Shown here: positions 61,760 to 64,000 of the stretch, piece by piece
How the letters are laid out: each line of letters begins with the position of its first letter
Numbering within the stretch: position 1 is the stretch's first letter
NCBI GenBank assembly: GCA_964627305.1
Contig: CAZVHP010000011.1
Span: 1-64,000 of the forward strand
Length of the DNA: 64,000 nucleotides
From: WJKG01 sp964627305
GTDB lineage: Bacteria; Zixibacteria; MSB-5A5; GN15; FEB-12
Direction: 5' to 3'
Notes under the pieces: model-generated
The model's database searches: none
Told to the model about the DNA's origin: nothing
What the model saw: only the letters and a program-made list of their open reading frames with translations
Position numbers and translations under genes: made by a program

Positions 61760-63028
61760 CTTCTTCTCCGCATGAGTAATCATTCGCGGCGGGCTGCCCT
61801 CCGTAATGGTCTCCTCGGTAATGATCACCTCAGCAATCTCCGATTGCCCCGGCGTATCGAACATGACATCGAGCATCGACTGCTCCAAAATCGACCGCAA
61901 CGCCCGCGCTCCCGTCTTGCGCTGCTGGGCCAGTTTCACCGCCGCCTGCAGGGCCGCCGGCTCAAACTGAAGCTCAATACCTTCCAGCTCAAACAGCCGC
62001 TTGAACTGCCGTGTCAGCGCGTTCTTCGGCTCGGTCAGAATACTCAGCAGGGCTGCCTCATCCAGCGGCGCCAGCGGCGCGCTGACAGGTATACGGCCCA
62101 CCAGCTCCGGAATCAGTCCGAAGTTAATCAAATCCTCCGGCTGCGTGTGGGTGAGAATGTCGGTCGCCTTCGCATCTACGAACTGCTTCTCCGCCTCAAA
62201 TCCAACCGTCTTCTTCCCGATACGGTTGGCGATCAACTTCTCAAGACCGTCAAAGGCGCCACCGCAAATAAACAGGATATTCGACGTATTAATCTGCACG
62301 AATGCCTGCTCAGGGTGTTTGCGGCCCCCCTTCGGTGGTATATTGGAAACAGTCCCTTCCAGGATCTTCAACAGGCCCTGCTGTACACCCTCACCGGAGA
62401 CGTCACGCGTTATCGACGGGTTGCCGTCCTTGCGGGCAATCTTATCGAGTTCATCAATATATATGATCCCCCGCTCGGTCTTCTGCTGATTGAAATTGGC
62501 CGCGTGGAACAACCGCACCAGAATGTTCTCAACATCCTCGCCGACATAACCGGCCTCCGTCAGGACGGTCGCGTCAGCGATACAAAACGGCACCTTCAGA
62601 AACTTCGCCAGTGTGCGGGCGATCAGGGTCTTGCCCGTGCCGGTTGGTCCCATCAGGAGGATATTGGACTTCTCCAGTTCGACATCATCCTCGGCGCCCT
62701 TCTTGCCCGGCTCCAGGCGGGCCTTGATCTGCGCGTTGATTCGCTTATAATGATTATAGACGGCCACTGACACCGTCCGCTTAGCCCTCTCCTGACCGAT
62801 CACATACTGATCCAGAAACGCCTTTATCTCAGCCGGCGTCGGCAGATTCCGAATCTCACCGGGCTGCTCAATGTCCGGCGCGTTCTGCATCAGATCATTG
62901 CACAACTCAACGCACTCGTTGCAGATATAGGCCTCATGACCGCTGAAGAGGCGTTTCACCTGGGTCGCGGTCTTTCCGCAAAAAGAACAACGGTGCGGCG
63001 TATCTGATCTGTGTTGGTCGCGGCTCAT
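61748..63028 (-). CDS. clpX: ATP-dependent Clp protease ATP-binding subunit ClpX
   Basis: 426 residues. The zinc-binding domain has CSFCGK and ICNECVELC (about 15-42). Walker A is GPTGTGKTLIAR (about 128-139), Walker B IIYIDELDKIARK, and the pore loop and sensor regions KTVGFEAEKQ, GLIPELVGRIPVSAPL and ARALRSILEQSMLDVMFD complete a normal ClpX. It unfolds and threads substrates into ClpP. It follows clpP by 41 bp, and its stop codon lies in the loop of the terminator. Confidence 0.98.
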   Translation of the reverse strand: MSRDQHRSDTPHRCSFCGKTATQVKRLFSGHEAYICNECVELCNDLMQNAPDIEQPGEIRNLPTPAEIKAFLDQYVIGQERAKRTVSVAVYNHYKRINAQIKARLEPGKKGAEDDVELEKSNILLMGPTGTGKTLIARTLAKFLKVPFCIADATVLTEAGYVGEDVENILVRLFHAANFNQQKTERGIIYIDELDKIARKDGNPSITRDVSGEGVQQGLLKILEGTVSNIPPKGGRKHPEQAFVQINTSNILFICGGAFDGLEKLIANRIGKKTVGFEAEKQFVDAKATDILTHTQPEDLINFGLIPELVGRIPVSAPLAPLDEAALLSILTEPKNALTRQFKRLFELEGIELQFEPAALQAAVKLAQQRKTGARALRSILEQSMLDVMFDTPGQSEIAEVIITEETITEGSPPRMITHAEKKKAG

Positions 63029-63069
63029 AGTATTACCTTCTACCGTTCACACTGCCCGGTACGTTTCAG

Positions 63070-63690
63070 CTATTCCGTTTTCTCCTGTCGCTCAGCGCCA
63101 TAAACCTTGTCAATGATACCGTAGTCTCTGGCCTCGGCCGGCGACATAAAGAAATTGCGGTCGGTATCCTTCTCGATTCGCTCCAGTGGCTGACCGGTGT
63201 GCTCGACCAGCAACTCGTTCAAGCGCCGTTTGGTTTTGGCGAACTCCTCGGTCATGATCACTATGTCCGACACCTGACCCTGCGTTCCGGCCAATGGCTG
63301 GTGAATCATCACTCGGCTGTTGGGCAGGGCCGCCCGCTTGTTCCGGGCTCCCGCCGCCAGCAGAAAGGCCCCCATGCTCGCCGCAATTCCCATGCAGGTT
63401 GTAGCGACATCCGGTTTGATAAACTGCATCGTGTCATATATCGCCATACCAGCAGTTACCGATCCGCCCGGCGAGTTCAAATACACGAAAATGTCCTTCT
63501 CCGGGTCTTCAGCCTCCAGAAAAAGCATCTGGGCAATGACGAGGTTGGCTACCCCGTCGTCAATCGGTGAACCGATGAATATAATCCGATCCTTCAGAAG
63601 GCGCGAAAAGATGTCATAGGCGCGCTCGCCGCGGCCGGTCTGTTCGACCACCATCGGCACCAGGTAGTTGCTGAGAATACTGTCGTGCAT
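63070..63690 (-). CDS. clpP: ATP-dependent Clp protease proteolytic subunit ClpP
   Basis: 206 residues. The catalytic triad is Ser105 (GIAASMGAF), His130 (RVMIHQPLAG) and Asp175 (EKDTDRNFF). NSPGGSVTAGMAIYDTMQFI is the oxyanion-hole strand. It forms the double-heptamer peptidase that works with ClpX. tig lies 45 bp upstream in the same direction, giving the classic tig-clpP-clpX order. Confidence 0.98.
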   Translation of the reverse strand: MHDSILSNYLVPMVVEQTGRGERAYDIFSRLLKDRIIFIGSPIDDGVANLVIAQMLFLEAEDPEKDIFVYLNSPGGSVTAGMAIYDTMQFIKPDVATTCMGIAASMGAFLLAAGARNKRAALPNSRVMIHQPLAGTQGQVSDIVIMTEEFAKTKRRLNELLVEHTGQPLERIEKDTDRNFFMSPAEARDYGIIDKVYGAERQEKTE

Positions 63691-63735
63691 GGTATCCCTA
63701 CCGCTTAATGTATGTGCTTTCCCTATTCGCCTGTT

Positions 63736-64000
63736 CTAATCAAGCGTATCCACAACCTGCGCTCGACCGATAAGTAAATCAAGCACTTTCTCTTCGAGTA
63801 CCGTGTCTTGCAGGGTCTCCATCTTGCCGGAACGCTTCAGCGCTTCCGCGGCCTGCTCAGGAGTCATCTGATACTCAGCAGCAAACCGCTTAAAGAACTC
63901 GTCGGTATCGGCCGCCGAAATCTCTACTTTCTCCTGTTCGGCAAGATGATGGTAGATCATGTTCCAGCGAAGCGTGTTGAGCGCCGTCACCCGGTAGCGC
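63736..64000 (-). CDS. tig: Trigger factor, C-terminal part (cut by the window edge)
   Basis: The last 87 codons of a minus-strand gene that continues past base 64000. RYRVTALNTLRWNMIYHHLAEQEKVEIS and FFKRFAAEYQMTPEQAAEALKRSGKMETLQDTVLEEKVLDLLIGRAQV match the helical C-terminal domain of the ribosome-bound chaperone (arms 1 and 2). Identity is supported by the clpP-clpX neighbours. The reading frame is open at the window end; a GTG in this piece is probably an internal Val, not the start. Confidence 0.85.
   Translation of the reverse strand, partial: RYRVTALNTLRWNMIYHHLAEQEKVEISAADTDEFFKRFAAEYQMTPEQAAEALKRSGKMETLQDTVLEEKVLDLLIGRAQVVDTLD

Overview
The window is about 64 kb of GC-rich bacterial chromosome. 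Genes are densely packed on both strands, and there is no phage, plasmid, CRISPR or rRNA locus. Several features point to a Gram-negative (diderm) member of the FCB superphylum, possibly a candidate phylum such as Zixibacteria or a relative: two secreted proteins end in type IX secretion (Por) sorting domains with the NYPNPFNP signature, a CMP-Kdo synthetase implies Kdo-containing LPS, an SLBB/Wzz pair implies polysaccharide export across an outer membrane, and folP-cdaA are paired. The phylum is inference and I cannot place it more finely.

Layout. 1-10.2 kb: tRNA-Asp, an FAD-binding PCMH protein, a VOC-fold protein, a CoA-binding protein, a GT4 glycosyltransferase, a squalene/phytoene synthase, a DUF4139 protein, a secreted TPR protein and priA. 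10.2-17 kb: a DUF134 regulator with a NifX-like metal-cluster protein behind a clear promoter/operator, then a 1704-residue hybrid histidine kinase with nine PAS domains. 17-27 kb: tRNA-Arg, a GT-C/TPR membrane protein, a PP2C phosphatase and two T9SS cargo genes, one with six BACON-like repeats. 27-33.6 kb: a VanZ-like protein, an O-antigen ligase/TPR protein, then tilS-hpt-ftsH. 33.8-43.5 kb: a surface-polysaccharide locus (SLBB exporter, Wzz co-polymerase, hexapeptide acyltransferase, two DegT-type aminotransferases, one glycosyltransferase, two GT-C-like membrane proteins). 43.5-50.3 kb: a lipoprotein, pyrG-kdsB, and a three-gene signalling cassette (kinase-like PAS protein, NtrC-type regulator, GAF protein). 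50.3-64 kb: mltG, ruvX, a DUF4159-like secreted protein, lepA, folP-cdaA, a lipoprotein, a TGS-domain GTPase, a membrane protein, a secreted protein and the tig-clpP-clpX cluster, with tig cut by the window edge.

How they fit together. Much of the window serves the cell envelope: polysaccharide assembly and export, Kdo activation, peptidoglycan processing (mltG), FtsH quality control, c-di-AMP synthesis (cdaA) and surface cargo. The rest is housekeeping (priA, tilS, hpt, pyrG, lepA, ruvX, folP, clpXP-tig) and signalling. I see no complete undescribed system. The best leads are the kinase-like/NtrC/GAF cassette with non-canonical key motifs, a roughly 90-residue module recurring three times in the two T9SS cargo proteins, five tandem 12-bp iterons upstream of ruvX, a DRG/Obg-like GTPase with a degenerate G4 motif, and a 163-bp inverted-repeat element near clpX.
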